In this document: positions 56,612 to 64,000 of the stretch, piece after piece
How the letters are laid out: every line of letters begins with the position of its first letter
Numbering within the stretch: the first letter of the stretch is position 1
Source of the DNA: Arsukibacterium tuosuense
Lineage (GTDB): Bacteria; Pseudomonadota; Gammaproteobacteria; Enterobacterales; Alteromonadaceae
Assembly: GCF_900215315.1 (NCBI RefSeq)
Contig: NZ_OBEB01000006.1
Coordinates: 1-64,000, forward strand
Length of the DNA: 64,000 nt
Reading direction: 5' to 3'
Made by a program: the position numbers and the translations under genes
Notes under the pieces: model-generated
What the model was told of the DNA's origin: nothing
Database searches by the model: none
Seen by the model: only the letters and a program-made list of their open reading frames with translations

Positions 56612-57760
56612 CTAATCATTATCGGCGGCAAGAAACTGCACAATTTGGTCCATTTGTTTACAGCCATCGTCAAAACCCAGCTCAATTAAACGGCGGGTAT
56701 ACTTCTGTTCAAACAGTAAATAACTGGCCAGGCTGGAGTCGGAATGCTGACGGATCCCCAGGCCGCGAAGTAACGTCCGGACCGCCAGCGGTAAACACAG
56801 GTAATACTCACTGGCCAGTAAGTTGAAGTTCTGGCTGGGGTTTATCAGCAGGCTTTGTACGGGTTTAAGTTCGGTCTCAATGTTGTTGGCGTGTAGCGTC
56901 TCTACCGTTTTATTTATGCGTTGCATTCGCTCCAGATCAGAGTTCAACGTATCGGTAAAAATGGTATCAAGCAAGTGGCCGGCCACGGTCGCTAAATCCG
57001 GGTGGTGCAGGCTACGCCGGCTGGACTCCTCTTTGCGGGGGTCTTCAACGCCGATAATCAGAATTCTATCTGCGCCCAGATGAATCGGCGCACTCAATGG
57101 TGCCAACTGGTTAACTGAACCGTCGCCAAAATACTGCTGATGGATCCGGACCGATGGAAATATTATTGGAATAGCAGCGGAGGCCATTAAATGATGAACA
57201 CCAAGCAGAGTGCGTTGGCCACAGCGTTTCGCCCGGCGCCATTCTTCAGCATGATCTGACTGAAAAAACGTGATGGAGTCACCATTATTATAGCAGGACG
57301 AGGTAACCGAAAAGCTGGACAGGTAACCGCCCATAATATTGCGATCAATCCGTTGCAGATCAAGGATCCGGCCCAGCAATTGCTTTAACGGTTTATTATC
57401 AAATACACTGACGGGCTTCTTATTGGCGTAATCTGCCTGAAAGGCGCCAAACACATTTTGCATTAAATGCCAGAATACCCTCGGATAATCAGAATAGTAC
57501 ACCTGGTTGGTATGAAAATGACGCCAGACCGATTCAATTTTTTTAACACCTAAGTGGAAACATGAGGCATAACAGGCAATACCCGCGCCATTAATAGCGC
57601 CAGCAGAAGTACCGCTGATTATGTCAAAGGGAGCGGGGCTGGTTCTGGGGTAATGCTGGGCAATCGCTTTGAGCACGCCGACCTGATAAGCAGCGCGGGC
57701 ACCACCACCGGTCAGCAACAGGGCCGTTTTTTTTCCATTAAGGGGTCGTTGTCGTACCAT
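56612..57760 (-). CDS. Patatin-like phospholipase
   Basis: A 382-residue patatin-domain protein: oxyanion loop LLTGGGARAAYQVGVLKAI near 16-34, nucleophile Ser in the GxSxG motif DIISGTSAGAING at about 47-59, and the catalytic Asp in FGDGSVNQLAPL near 210-221. The C-terminal ~120 residues are helical. Such enzymes hydrolyse acyl esters of phospholipids or other lipids. There is no signal peptide, so it is cytoplasmic or peripheral. It is divergent from the DUF3014 gene. Confidence 0.88.
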   Translation of the reverse strand: MVRQRPLNGKKTALLLTGGGARAAYQVGVLKAIAQHYPRTSPAPFDIISGTSAGAINGAGIACYASCFHLGVKKIESVWRHFHTNQVYYSDYPRVFWHLMQNVFGAFQADYANKKPVSVFDNKPLKQLLGRILDLQRIDRNIMGGYLSSFSVTSSCYNNGDSITFFQSDHAEEWRRAKRCGQRTLLGVHHLMASAAIPIIFPSVRIHQQYFGDGSVNQLAPLSAPIHLGADRILIIGVEDPRKEESSRRSLHHPDLATVAGHLLDTIFTDTLNSDLERMQRINKTVETLHANNIETELKPVQSLLINPSQNFNLLASEYYLCLPLAVRTLLRGLGIRQHSDSSLASYLLFEQKYTRRLIELGFDDGCKQMDQIVQFLAADND

Positions 57761-57841
57761 AGTAATATTGAACTTTTCTGCAATTCAGCGCTCTCTGTTG
57801 CTATATTGCAGTATATCTTTGCCACTAACAAGGAGACACTT

Positions 57842-58729
57842 ATGACCGCGCAACCATCAGGCAGCGGGCAACAGCTTTTTTATGCAGGTATAGCCGCAGT
57901 CGTCATTGTCATTTTACTGGCGCTGTGGATGTTATTTAAGCCGGGTGCTGAACCCGAGCAGGACACTGCTTCGTCAACCCCACTTCCAGCGCGGGCAGAA
58001 ATTATCGAAGAGCAGCCTTTACCGCCGCCGGTAACAGAACAGGAGTCGGAACCAGAACCAGAACTTACCCCTGATCCGGAGATGGCGCCGGAAGCAGAGT
58101 TAGCCGTTGAGGAGGCTGCTGTGGAGCCCTTACCTGCTTTGGAAAAATCCGATCCGGTGTTAAAGCAGGAAGTACTTAAGTTTGACTGGCAGCCCGGACT
58201 CGCGGGTTTAATTAATACCGAGCAAATGGTCCGTAATCTGGTTGTAACCGTTGATAATCTGGCACAGCGACAACTGGTCGCTAATCATCCGGTGGTTGCC
58301 CCACTTGATCAGCCGTTTATTGCTACTCCGGAGGAAGGGGATGATCAGCGGTATCAGATAGACCCAGCCAGTTATCAGCGGTACGAGCCTTATGTGCGTT
58401 TGCTTGAAAATGCAGAGCCTGAGCAAATGCTGCAAGTGCTGGAGCGTTACCAACCGCTGTTTGAACAAGCTTTTGGCGAGCTGGGCTATCCTGAACTTAG
58501 CTTCAACCAAAGGTTGCAGCAAGCGTTGCAGCAGTTTTTAGCTATTGAGCCGAATACAGCAGATACTACCCTGGTGCGTAAGTCAGTTGCTTACACTTAT
58601 GCTGATCCTGCCGTAGAGGGGCGCAGCGACCTTGAGAAACAGGTTATCCGTCTGGGCCCGGATAACCACCAGCGGATACGGGCAGTAGCGCAGCAGTATC
58701 TGGCTTTACTGGAAGAGCGGACTGACTAA
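57842..58729 (+). CDS. DUF3014 protein
   Basis: Start at the ATG at 57842, with aagga upstream; the open frame before it overlaps the divergent lipase gene. The 295-residue protein has one N-terminal membrane segment (about 14-34, AGIAAVVIVILLALWMLF), a Pro/Glu-rich linker to about 95, then the DUF3014 domain: LKFDWQPGLAGLINTEQMVRNLVVTVDNLAQ, QRYEPYVRLLENAEPEQML and GHxxQ-like YPELSFNQRLQQAL. It probably faces the periplasm. Function unknown. Confidence 0.88.
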   Translation: MTAQPSGSGQQLFYAGIAAVVIVILLALWMLFKPGAEPEQDTASSTPLPARAEIIEEQPLPPPVTEQESEPEPELTPDPEMAPEAELAVEEAAVEPLPALEKSDPVLKQEVLKFDWQPGLAGLINTEQMVRNLVVTVDNLAQRQLVANHPVVAPLDQPFIATPEEGDDQRYQIDPASYQRYEPYVRLLENAEPEQMLQVLERYQPLFEQAFGELGYPELSFNQRLQQALQQFLAIEPNTADTTLVRKSVAYTYADPAVEGRSDLEKQVIRLGPDNHQRIRAVAQQYLALLEERTD

Positions 58730-58809
58730 GTTATGCATTGCTGCCGACACTCACGGAAGTGAGCATTGCTTAAAGTTTAGGCAGTAGCGCATTGTTGGGG
58801 CTAAATCAC

Positions 58810-58838
58810 TTGAAACCTGGCAGGCCATTGCGCATAAT
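58810..58838 (+). promoter_or_regulatory. Promoter of ffs (4.5S RNA)
   Basis: ttgaaa (58810-58815), a 17-bp spacer and cataat (58833-58838), then a GC-rich discriminator gcgggcc. Transcription would begin near 58845, about 33 bases before the mature RNA, which fits a short 5' leader trimmed by RNase P as in E. coli. The spacer and discriminator form gcaggcc/gggcctgc complementary arms. Confidence 0.7.
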
Positions 58839-58878
58839 GCGGGCCTGCCGCTCTGGTGCAACCGGTCCGGCACTCAAT

Positions 58879-58991
58879 GGTAACTCCATTGGTCCTCTCG
58901 CAATGCTAGTAGGTTAACCTGGTCAGGTCCGGAAGGAAGCAGCCACAGCTTATGATGCAGGTGCCGGGATGTGGCTGGTGGAGTTGCCACC
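58879..58991 (+). ncRNA. ffs: 4.5S signal recognition particle RNA
   Basis: The apical domain ggtcaggtccggaaggaagc (58921-58940) is the near-invariant SRP RNA motif bound by Ffh, followed by agcc and the returning strand gtgccgggatgtggctgg. The ends pair: ggtaactcc (58879-58887) with ggagttgcc (58980-58988). Total about 113 bases, as for E. coli 4.5S RNA (114). It guides ribosomes making membrane proteins to FtsY and the Sec translocon. Transcribed rightward; a T-run follows at 58999. Confidence 0.95.
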
Positions 58992-59168
58992 CACTCTACA
59001 TTTTTTCCGATAATCCGCTCTGACAATCTCCAGTGCCGCTAGCACGTCGCGGTCAGCAAGTTGCTGCTGTTCAAGTAGCATAATGAGATCAACGGCCAGC
59101 TTGACATGAACAGGGGCACTGGCCAAACCGGCACTGATATGTTGCTTAGTGTTCAACTCTGAGGTCAC
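58950..59168 (-). CDS. rsmS: RsmS/YbaM-type DUF2496 regulatory protein
   Basis: A 72-residue protein. The core SAPVHVKLAVDLIMLLEQQQLADRDVLAALEIVRADYRKK matches YbaM/RsmS (DUF2496), which in Pectobacterium affects Rsm-controlled genes. The start is GTG at 59168, overlapping the comFB stop (GTGA), so the two are coupled. After the conserved KK the frame continues 16 residues through the 3' end of the ffs gene in antisense before stopping. Family members usually end close to KK, so this tail is probably an accident of the overlap. Confidence 0.85.
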   Translation of the reverse strand: MTSELNTKQHISAGLASAPVHVKLAVDLIMLLEQQQLADRDVLAALEIVRADYRKKCRVGGNSTSHIPAPAS

Positions 59169-59425
59169 TTGTTGTCATCCAGAAATTGCCTGGCCCGGCT
59201 GACGGCTTCTTTCACTTTCATCTGCATTTCAAAACGTTCGCTTTGCGGCAGATAAAACGACATATCTACTTCATAACGAATATAACGTGGTGGCAGCAGG
59301 TTCAGCGAGATGCAGCATAAATCTGCCAGATACTCGCTATCTTTACTGTTGTCGAGTTCTAATTCAACAATATGATCCAGTAACAGTTTTTCATAATAGT
59401 TATGAATGTCATCGTCCAGTTTCAT
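59165..59425 (-). CDS. ComFB family protein
   Basis: An 86-residue protein with the late-competence ComFB pattern: DIHNYYEKLLLDHIVELEL, EYLADLCCISLNLLPPRYIRYEVDMSFYL, where ALNxLPPRYIRxxxD is diagnostic. Some family members in other bacteria bind cyclic di-GMP, which is notable given the two diguanylate cyclases in this window, but binding here is not shown. It is the first gene of the pair comFB-rsmS and is divergent from kynA. Confidence 0.85.
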   Translation of the reverse strand: MKLDDDIHNYYEKLLLDHIVELELDNSKDSEYLADLCCISLNLLPPRYIRYEVDMSFYLPQSERFEMQMKVKEAVSRARQFLDDNK

Positions 59426-59552
59426 TGTTGCCTCGTCAGTTTGAGAATGTTGGTATTCAGCATAATCAGCTTAGCAGTAAAAGGCCATAGAAAGATTGAG
59501 TTAAAGATGGTGGCTGTTACAATGCCGTGGTCAGAATAAGCGGAAATCTCTT

Positions 59553-60650
59553 ATGCAAAAAAATACCACACCCTGTTATTACGGCGATTATCTGCAACTG
59601 GATAAAATACTCACTGCCCAGGCACCGGAAAGCGCCAAATATGCCAATGAAGCCCATGATGAAACCTTATTTATTGTGGTGCACCAGGTGTATGAGTTGT
59701 GGTTTAAGCAAATTCTGCATGAACTAAAAGCAGTTATGGCGGTGTTTGCTGAGGCAGAAGTTAAAGATCAGCAGTTAACCGGCATAGTCCATAAGCTGAA
59801 AAGAGTGATCAGTATTCAGCAATTGCTGAATCAGCAAATTGCGGTGATAGAAACCATGACCCCGCAGGATTTTATGTCGTTCCGCGATTATCTGGTGCCG
59901 GCCTCAGGTTTTCAGAGTGTCCAGTTTAAAATGCTGGAAATCGGCCTGGGCCTGAAAAGTGAATATCGCATCGACTTTGATAAAAACTCATTTTACAGCC
60001 GGTTAAACGAGAAGGATCGCCATTTTTTAGAGGCGCTGGAGACGGAACCCAGTTTATTTGAACGAATAGAGAAATGGCTGGAGCGGATGCCATTCTTACA
60101 GCTGGATGATTTCAGCTTCTGGCAGATGTATCAAAATGCCACTGAACAAATGCTGGATGAAGATGCCAGCACCGTCTCGGGCATTGAGCAGATTGCCGAG
60201 CAGGAACGGCAATTACAACTGGCAGAGATTGAACGGACCCGGGCTAAATTTGCCGCCCTGCTTGATAAAGATAAATATCAGGAGCTGCAAACTGACGGCA
60301 GTTTCCGGTTAAGTCAGCGTGCCATGCTATCTGCCTTATTTATTAGTCTGTACCAGGAAGAGCCGGTATTTAACTTACCGTTTCAGTTGCTGACCTGCTT
60401 GACAGAGATTGATGAAAACCTGACGATCTGGCGCTACAAGCACGCCATGATGGTACAACGGATGCTTGGAACTAAAATTGGCACGGGTGGCTCGTCTGGC
60501 CACGATTATTTAAAACGCACAACGGAGAAGAACCGGATTTTTACTGATCTGTTTAATATGGCAACTTTTCTGCTACCAAAATCCGACTTGCCGGTACTGC
60601 CGGAGCAGATTAAACGCAAGCTAGGTTTTTATTTCGGCCCTGAGCGATAA
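59553..60650 (+). CDS. kynA: Tryptophan 2,3-dioxygenase
   Basis: A 365-residue heme dioxygenase of the TDO family: CYYGDYLQLDKIL, AHDETLFIVVHQVYELWFKQILHEL with the substrate-side His, FRDYLVPASGFQSVQFKMLE, and the C-terminal IWRYKHAMMVQRMLGTKIGTGGSSGHDYL with the heme-ligand His. It opens the indole ring of tryptophan to N-formylkynurenine. It is monocistronic here; no kynB or kynU is nearby. Its 3' end overlaps the convergent deacetylase-family gene by 30 bases. Confidence 0.94.
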   Translation: MQKNTTPCYYGDYLQLDKILTAQAPESAKYANEAHDETLFIVVHQVYELWFKQILHELKAVMAVFAEAEVKDQQLTGIVHKLKRVISIQQLLNQQIAVIETMTPQDFMSFRDYLVPASGFQSVQFKMLEIGLGLKSEYRIDFDKNSFYSRLNEKDRHFLEALETEPSLFERIEKWLERMPFLQLDDFSFWQMYQNATEQMLDEDASTVSGIEQIAEQERQLQLAEIERTRAKFAALLDKDKYQELQTDGSFRLSQRAMLSALFISLYQEEPVFNLPFQLLTCLTEIDENLTIWRYKHAMMVQRMLGTKIGTGGSSGHDYLKRTTEKNRIFTDLFNMATFLLPKSDLPVLPEQIKRKLGFYFGPER

Positions 60651-61559
60651 ACCAGCAACGCTAAACGCAGCCTTAAATAACTGCAAATGCAATTGGGTTA
60701 AGGCTGTCACATCACGTTGATACCCACCGCCAATCACCGCGGCAACCGGGATATCACGGTTACGGCAGGCAGTTAGTACCAGCAAATCCCGTTGATAAAG
60801 TGCCTTGGTTGAAATATCCAGCAGCCCCAACTCATCTTGCTGGTGAATATCCACCCCGGCATCGTACAGCACCAGTTCCGGCTGATGCCAGTTCAGCAAA
60901 CTTTCCAGGCTCTGACTTACCGTCTCTAAATACTCTGCATCGCTGCACTGTTTGGCCAGGCCAATATCCCAGTCAGAGCTGATTTTACGGGCCGGAAAGT
61001 TTTTCTCGCAATGCACAGACGCGGTAACAATGGCCGGTTCGGCGGCAAAAATACCAGCAGTACCGTCGCCCTGGTGTACATCAAGATCAAAAATCAGAAT
61101 TTTGCTAACACCACGGCTTAACATACTTTGGGCAGTAAACGCCAAATCGTTAAATACACAAAAACCAGCACCTTCAGTGCGTCTGGCATGATGATAGCCG
61201 CCACTTAAATGCAACCCTATGCCATGGCTTAGCGCCAGCTCGGCAGCTAACCGGGTGCCGGCCACGGAGACCAGAGAACGATTAACCAGCGCCTGTGACC
61301 ACGGAAAACCTATCCGCCGCATGGCTTGGGCCGTTATCGAGCCGTTGCAAATGCTGTTGATATAGTCGTTATCGTGGATGTTTGTCAGTTCAGTGGCGGC
61401 GATGGGCTCAGGCGTACTGAAAGCCTCAGGGGGTATTCCTGAGGACAACAATGCCCGGTATAAGGCCTGATATTTGGTAATAGGGTAACGATGCCGCTCT
61501 GGCAGGCTGAGCGCGCTATAGCATGGGTGATAAACCAGGCCTGGTGTCACAGTCACCAT
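60621..61559 (-). CDS. Histone deacetylase family protein
   Basis: A 312-residue arginase/deacetylase-fold protein. Zinc and charge-relay residues are in GGYHHARRTEGAGFCVFNDLAF (His-His) and FDLDVHQGDGTAGIF (Asp, His), and YDAGVDIHQQDELG supplies the second Asp. Bacterial members act on acetylated small amines such as acetylpolyamines or on acetylated proteins; which one is unknown. One-base overlap (TGATG) with priC upstream. Converges on kynA with 30 bases of overlap. Confidence 0.88.
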   Translation of the reverse strand: MVTVTPGLVYHPCYSALSLPERHRYPITKYQALYRALLSSGIPPEAFSTPEPIAATELTNIHDNDYINSICNGSITAQAMRRIGFPWSQALVNRSLVSVAGTRLAAELALSHGIGLHLSGGYHHARRTEGAGFCVFNDLAFTAQSMLSRGVSKILIFDLDVHQGDGTAGIFAAEPAIVTASVHCEKNFPARKISSDWDIGLAKQCSDAEYLETVSQSLESLLNWHQPELVLYDAGVDIHQQDELGLLDISTKALYQRDLLVLTACRNRDIPVAAVIGGGYQRDVTALTQLHLQLFKAAFSVAGLSLRAEIKT

Positions 61560-62116
61560 CAGGGTACCTGACGCTCGTGCTGCAAAATAGCCTGCTCCAC
61601 TTCGCTGATGGCTTTGCGGCAGCGACCCAGCCTGGCATGTAGCGCCAGTATACGGTTGGCATTACCGTCACCGCGGTAACGTTCGGCTTGTTCTATCATG
61701 TCCAGTAACCGGCGCTCAAATTGCTGAAACTCGCTTAATTGCTGGTATAAATCGACGGTGCCAGGCTTGCTGGCAACTGGTTTTTCTGTCTTAGCATGGC
61801 TTACTTTAATACTGCGCTGAAACTTGCTGCGGGTTTGCTGGTTACTGAAGGCCCGGGTCAGTGCATCAACCTGAGCGGCTAAATGTTCAGCTAAGCGCTG
61901 CTGGCCAGCCGCTGACAGCGGTGGCTGATTGTCTGTCAGCCGCTGCAGGTTGCGCCTGGCATCGGCAACGTAGTCAGCCAAATCGGGTGAGTGACAACTA
62001 AACAGGCCACTTTCAAACCAGTCTTGTGGTTTACCGCTCTGGCGCATACTGTCAATTGTGCAGGCCCGCTGATATAACTCATTCAGCTGGCTGGCCAGTA
62101 ACTGCAGGGCACTCAT
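61559..62116 (-). CDS. priC: Primosomal replication protein PriC
   Basis: A 185-residue helical protein. The C-terminal PriC signature EFQQFERRLLDMIEQAERYR ... ALHARLGRCRKAISEVEQAI is present, and the N-terminal part has RLAEHLAAQVDALTRAF as in E. coli PriC. It helps load DnaB at stalled forks independently of PriA. It overlaps the TSUP gene by 4 bases. In E. coli priC neighbours ybaM, which here is about 2.4 kb away at 58950. Confidence 0.85.
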   Translation of the reverse strand: MSALQLLASQLNELYQRACTIDSMRQSGKPQDWFESGLFSCHSPDLADYVADARRNLQRLTDNQPPLSAAGQQRLAEHLAAQVDALTRAFSNQQTRSKFQRSIKVSHAKTEKPVASKPGTVDLYQQLSEFQQFERRLLDMIEQAERYRGDGNANRILALHARLGRCRKAISEVEQAILQHERQVP

Positions 62117-62898
62117 GTATTACTCCAGGCCTGCCAGGCTAAGCGCAGGGCAATGGCTATTACCACACTGATAAACACCGGCCGGATAAACTTGCTACCA
62201 AAGCGGATAGCGCTGTGAGCACCAAGAAACGCGCCCAGCATCAGACACAAGCCCATGGCAATACCCAGCACATAGTTAACATGACCAAGTGCCATAAACG
62301 CCACCAAAGAAAAGCCATTACTGATAAAATTCATCGTTCTGGCTACGCCACTGGTCAGCAGCAGATTAATTTTGTACATGGCCATGCTCGACACCATCCA
62401 GAAGGCGCCGGTACCTGGCCCGGCGACACCATCATAAAAACCCAGGGTTAGCCCCTGTAGACGTTGCTGCCAATAGAGCTTACTGTTTTCCGGGGGCAGC
62501 TGCAGCCGGTCATCTGGCTGGATGCGGTTGAACAGCGTATAAATGGCCGCCAGCAAAACCAAGAGCGGCAATAGCTTTTCCAGCAGCGCCGTGCTGAGCT
62601 GGTCAACTACCAGGGTGCCGAGTAAGGCGCCGATGGCGGTGTAACCCAGACTGCGCCGCCAGTAACGTGGGTTAAACAGCCGTTTGCGGTAGTAGGTCAC
62701 TGACGCGGTAAGCGAGCCAAAGGTGGCGGCCAGTTTATTGGTACCCAGCACCAGATGGGGCGGTAAACCCGCGGTCAGTAGTGCCGGTACCGTCAGTAGT
62801 CCGCCGCCACCAGCAATAGCGTCGATATAGCCAGCGATAAAAGCCACCGCACAGAGGATCAGCAGCAAATCAGTTGTAGGCAGCAGTTCAGTTAACAC
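62113..62898 (-). CDS. TSUP family transporter (TauE/SafE, YfcA-like)
   Basis: A 261-residue membrane protein with about eight hydrophobic segments and the TSUP motifs AGYIDAIAGGGGLLTVPALL near 22-41, GTNKLAATFGSLTASVTYYRK near 52-72, and in the second half GFYDGVAGPGTGAFWM and LGAFLGAHSAIRFGSKFIRP. The family exports sulfite and small sulfonates or organic acids; the substrate here is unknown. The start is GTG at 62898 with agga upstream. It overlaps priC by 4 bases. Confidence 0.9.
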   Translation of the reverse strand: MLTELLPTTDLLLILCAVAFIAGYIDAIAGGGGLLTVPALLTAGLPPHLVLGTNKLAATFGSLTASVTYYRKRLFNPRYWRRSLGYTAIGALLGTLVVDQLSTALLEKLLPLLVLLAAIYTLFNRIQPDDRLQLPPENSKLYWQQRLQGLTLGFYDGVAGPGTGAFWMVSSMAMYKINLLLTSGVARTMNFISNGFSLVAFMALGHVNYVLGIAMGLCLMLGAFLGAHSAIRFGSKFIRPVFISVVIAIALRLAWQAWSNT

Positions 62899-62928
62899 CT
62901 GGCGTTATCCTGTTAATACGTAAATGTG

Positions 62929-64000
62929 TCAGTAATCAATCTGGCGTCGAAATGGCGGCAGGGTGTCCAGCATTGCTTTACCGTATGACTTTGTAACCAG
63001 ACGCCGGTCCAGAATAACAATCCGGCCCTGATCCTGTTCCTGGCGCAGCAGTCTACCACAAGCCTGCACCAGTTTCCTGGCGGTGGCAGGGATAGCCAAT
63101 TGTACAAACGGATTGCCGCCTTTGCGGGTGACTGCCTCACTCATTGCTGCTTCCAGTGGTGAGGTCGGTACCGCAAAAGGCAGCTTGGTTATAACCAGGT
63201 TAGTCAGCAGCTTGCCGGGTAAATCCAGCCCTTCTGAAAAACTTTGGGTGCCAAATAAAATACTGGTTTTATTGTGCTGGCAGTTTTCATTATGCAGGCT
63301 GAGCAACGCCTGACGCGAGGCTTCACCCTGCACCAGCAATGACAAGCCTTTTTTTCTCAGTGCCTCGGCCACCTGTTGCATCTGCCAGTAAGACGCAAAC
63401 AGCACCAGACTGCCTTGCTGATTGGGTAGATAGTCAGGCAGCAGGCTAATCAGTTCGTCGGTATAGGCACTGGCTGTTGGTTCGTTTTGCATTTTTGGTA
63501 AAATAATGACCCCGTTTTGCTGATAGGCAAACGGCGAGTCAACTCTGACAGTTTGTAACCCGGGGTGGGCAGTTAGACCCAGCTCATATTTTATATGGTC
63601 GAACGAATTTAATACGGTAAGGGTGGCAGAACATAAAATGCAGGCATATGCCTGAGAGAATAACAATTGTTCCAGGGTATTGGCCACACTGAGCGGGCAG
63701 GCATGGGCCGTTAACTGTTGCTGTTCGTCTTTAACCACCCAGCGCGCCTGGTAAGCCGGTTCAGTCTGCGGCTGCGCATACAATTGCCATAATGCTTGCT
63801 GCTGCTCCAGCTTTTGTGCCAGCTGACTGAGCTCCTGCAGCAGTTTACTCTGGCTTTTTCGTTTAGCCGGGCTTAGGGCAACCTCAGCAACCTCGGTACT
63901 TATTTTATCCAGCAATGTCAGGGTTTTCTGGGCACAACTGGCTATCGGTTCAGCTTGTTGTTGCCACAACGTTGGCAGGGCGGCATGTTCAAACCGGTAG
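62929..64000 (-). CDS. dinG: ATP-dependent DNA helicase DinG, C-terminal part (cut by window edge)
   Basis: The frame runs leftward from beyond the right edge and stops at 62929, giving about 357 residues of a protein that should be near 700. Visible motifs: FSQAYACILCSATL, GSLVLFASYWQMQQVAEAL, ILFGTQSFSEGLDLPGKLLTNLVITKLPFA and ARKLVQACGRLLRQEQDQGRIVILDRRLVTKSYGKAMLDTLPPF. These are superfamily 2 helicase motifs IV-VI, and RLxTKxYGKxxLDxLP is closer to DinG than to YoaA. The N-terminal nucleotide-binding and iron-sulfur part is outside the window. Confidence 0.82.
   Translation of the reverse strand, partial: YRFEHAALPTLWQQQAEPIASCAQKTLTLLDKISTEVAEVALSPAKRKSQSKLLQELSQLAQKLEQQQALWQLYAQPQTEPAYQARWVVKDEQQQLTAHACPLSVANTLEQLLFSQAYACILCSATLTVLNSFDHIKYELGLTAHPGLQTVRVDSPFAYQQNGVIILPKMQNEPTASAYTDELISLLPDYLPNQQGSLVLFASYWQMQQVAEALRKKGLSLLVQGEASRQALLSLHNENCQHNKTSILFGTQSFSEGLDLPGKLLTNLVITKLPFAVPTSPLEAAMSEAVTRKGGNPFVQLAIPATARKLVQACGRLLRQEQDQGRIVILDRRLVTKSYGKAMLDTLPPFRRQIDY

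Noticed and set aside
1..64000. tRNA, rRNA, CRISPR arrays, prophage or intact IS elements
   Set aside because: I looked for these by pattern while reading; apart from the SRP RNA no stable RNA, spacer-repeat array, integrase or transposase was seen. A dedicated tRNA or repeat search was not possible.

Overview
The window reads as a stretch of a gammaproteobacterial chromosome, most likely from the Alteromonadales/Chromatiaceae neighbourhood (Rheinheimera, Arsukibacterium or Alishewanella type). The reasons are the canonical order dapD-glnD-map / rpsB-tsf-pyrH-frr-uppS-cdsA-dxr-rseP-bamA-skp-lpxD-fabZ-lpxA-lpxB-rnhB-dnaE-accA-tilS, the gammaproteobacterial families Syd, QueF (long form), YqcC/TruC/YqcA, CysZ, PriC and RsmS/YbaM, PEP-CTERM-type secreted proteins, and a short NAD-type isocitrate dehydrogenase. 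The genus is an inference from gene content only. No rRNA, tRNA, CRISPR array, intact insertion sequence or prophage was seen.

Positions 1 to about 13,500 look accessory. This part has wide AT-rich intergenic gaps, small dispersed repeats (two structured copies of about 93 bp at 728-821 and 4377-4469, plus other palindromes at the left edge), a GNAT acetyltransferase, a membrane-anchored CadC/ToxR-like regulator convergent with a PEP-CTERM exported protein, a quinone-reductase-like MDR enzyme, a secreted TPR protein, an aldehyde dehydrogenase with an NmrA-like oxidoreductase, the remnant of a classical SDR gene, a small exported protein with a variant PEP-CTERM tail, and a 1064-residue secreted subtilase of I9-S8-PA-Fn3 type.

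Positions 13,500-30,300 are mostly housekeeping genes in short operons: VF530, isocitrate dehydrogenase, a run of diguanylate cyclase - ppnN - xni - DUF3192-like - HDOD-like gene, queF, syd, a Zn-ribbon DUF2310 gene with its KfrA-like partner, a DUF3192 lipoprotein, DUF2789, GNAT, DUF962, DUF3301, yqcC-truC-yqcA, an MgtC/DUF4010 membrane protein and cysZ. A 19-codon aromatic-rich open reading frame with a good ribosome binding site and its own terminator lies between queF and the cyclase.

Positions 30,300-55,600 hold the conserved core. dapD, glnD and map run leftward and rpsB onward runs rightward, covering translation, UMP supply, ribosome recycling, undecaprenyl and CDP-diglyceride lipids, isoprenoids, the sigma-E protease RseP, outer membrane assembly (BamA, Skp), lipid A synthesis (LpxD, LpxA, LpxB), FabZ, RNase HII, the replicative polymerase and acetyl-CoA carboxylase. 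Four genes in this run appear to use TTG or GTG starts.

Positions 55,600-64,000 carry a second diguanylate cyclase, a patatin-like lipase, a DUF3014 protein, the 4.5S SRP RNA gene (ffs) with a recognisable promoter, rsmS and comFB on the opposite strand (rsmS runs into ffs), kynA, a histone-deacetylase-family enzyme, priC, a TSUP transporter and the 3' part of a DinG-type helicase cut by the window edge.
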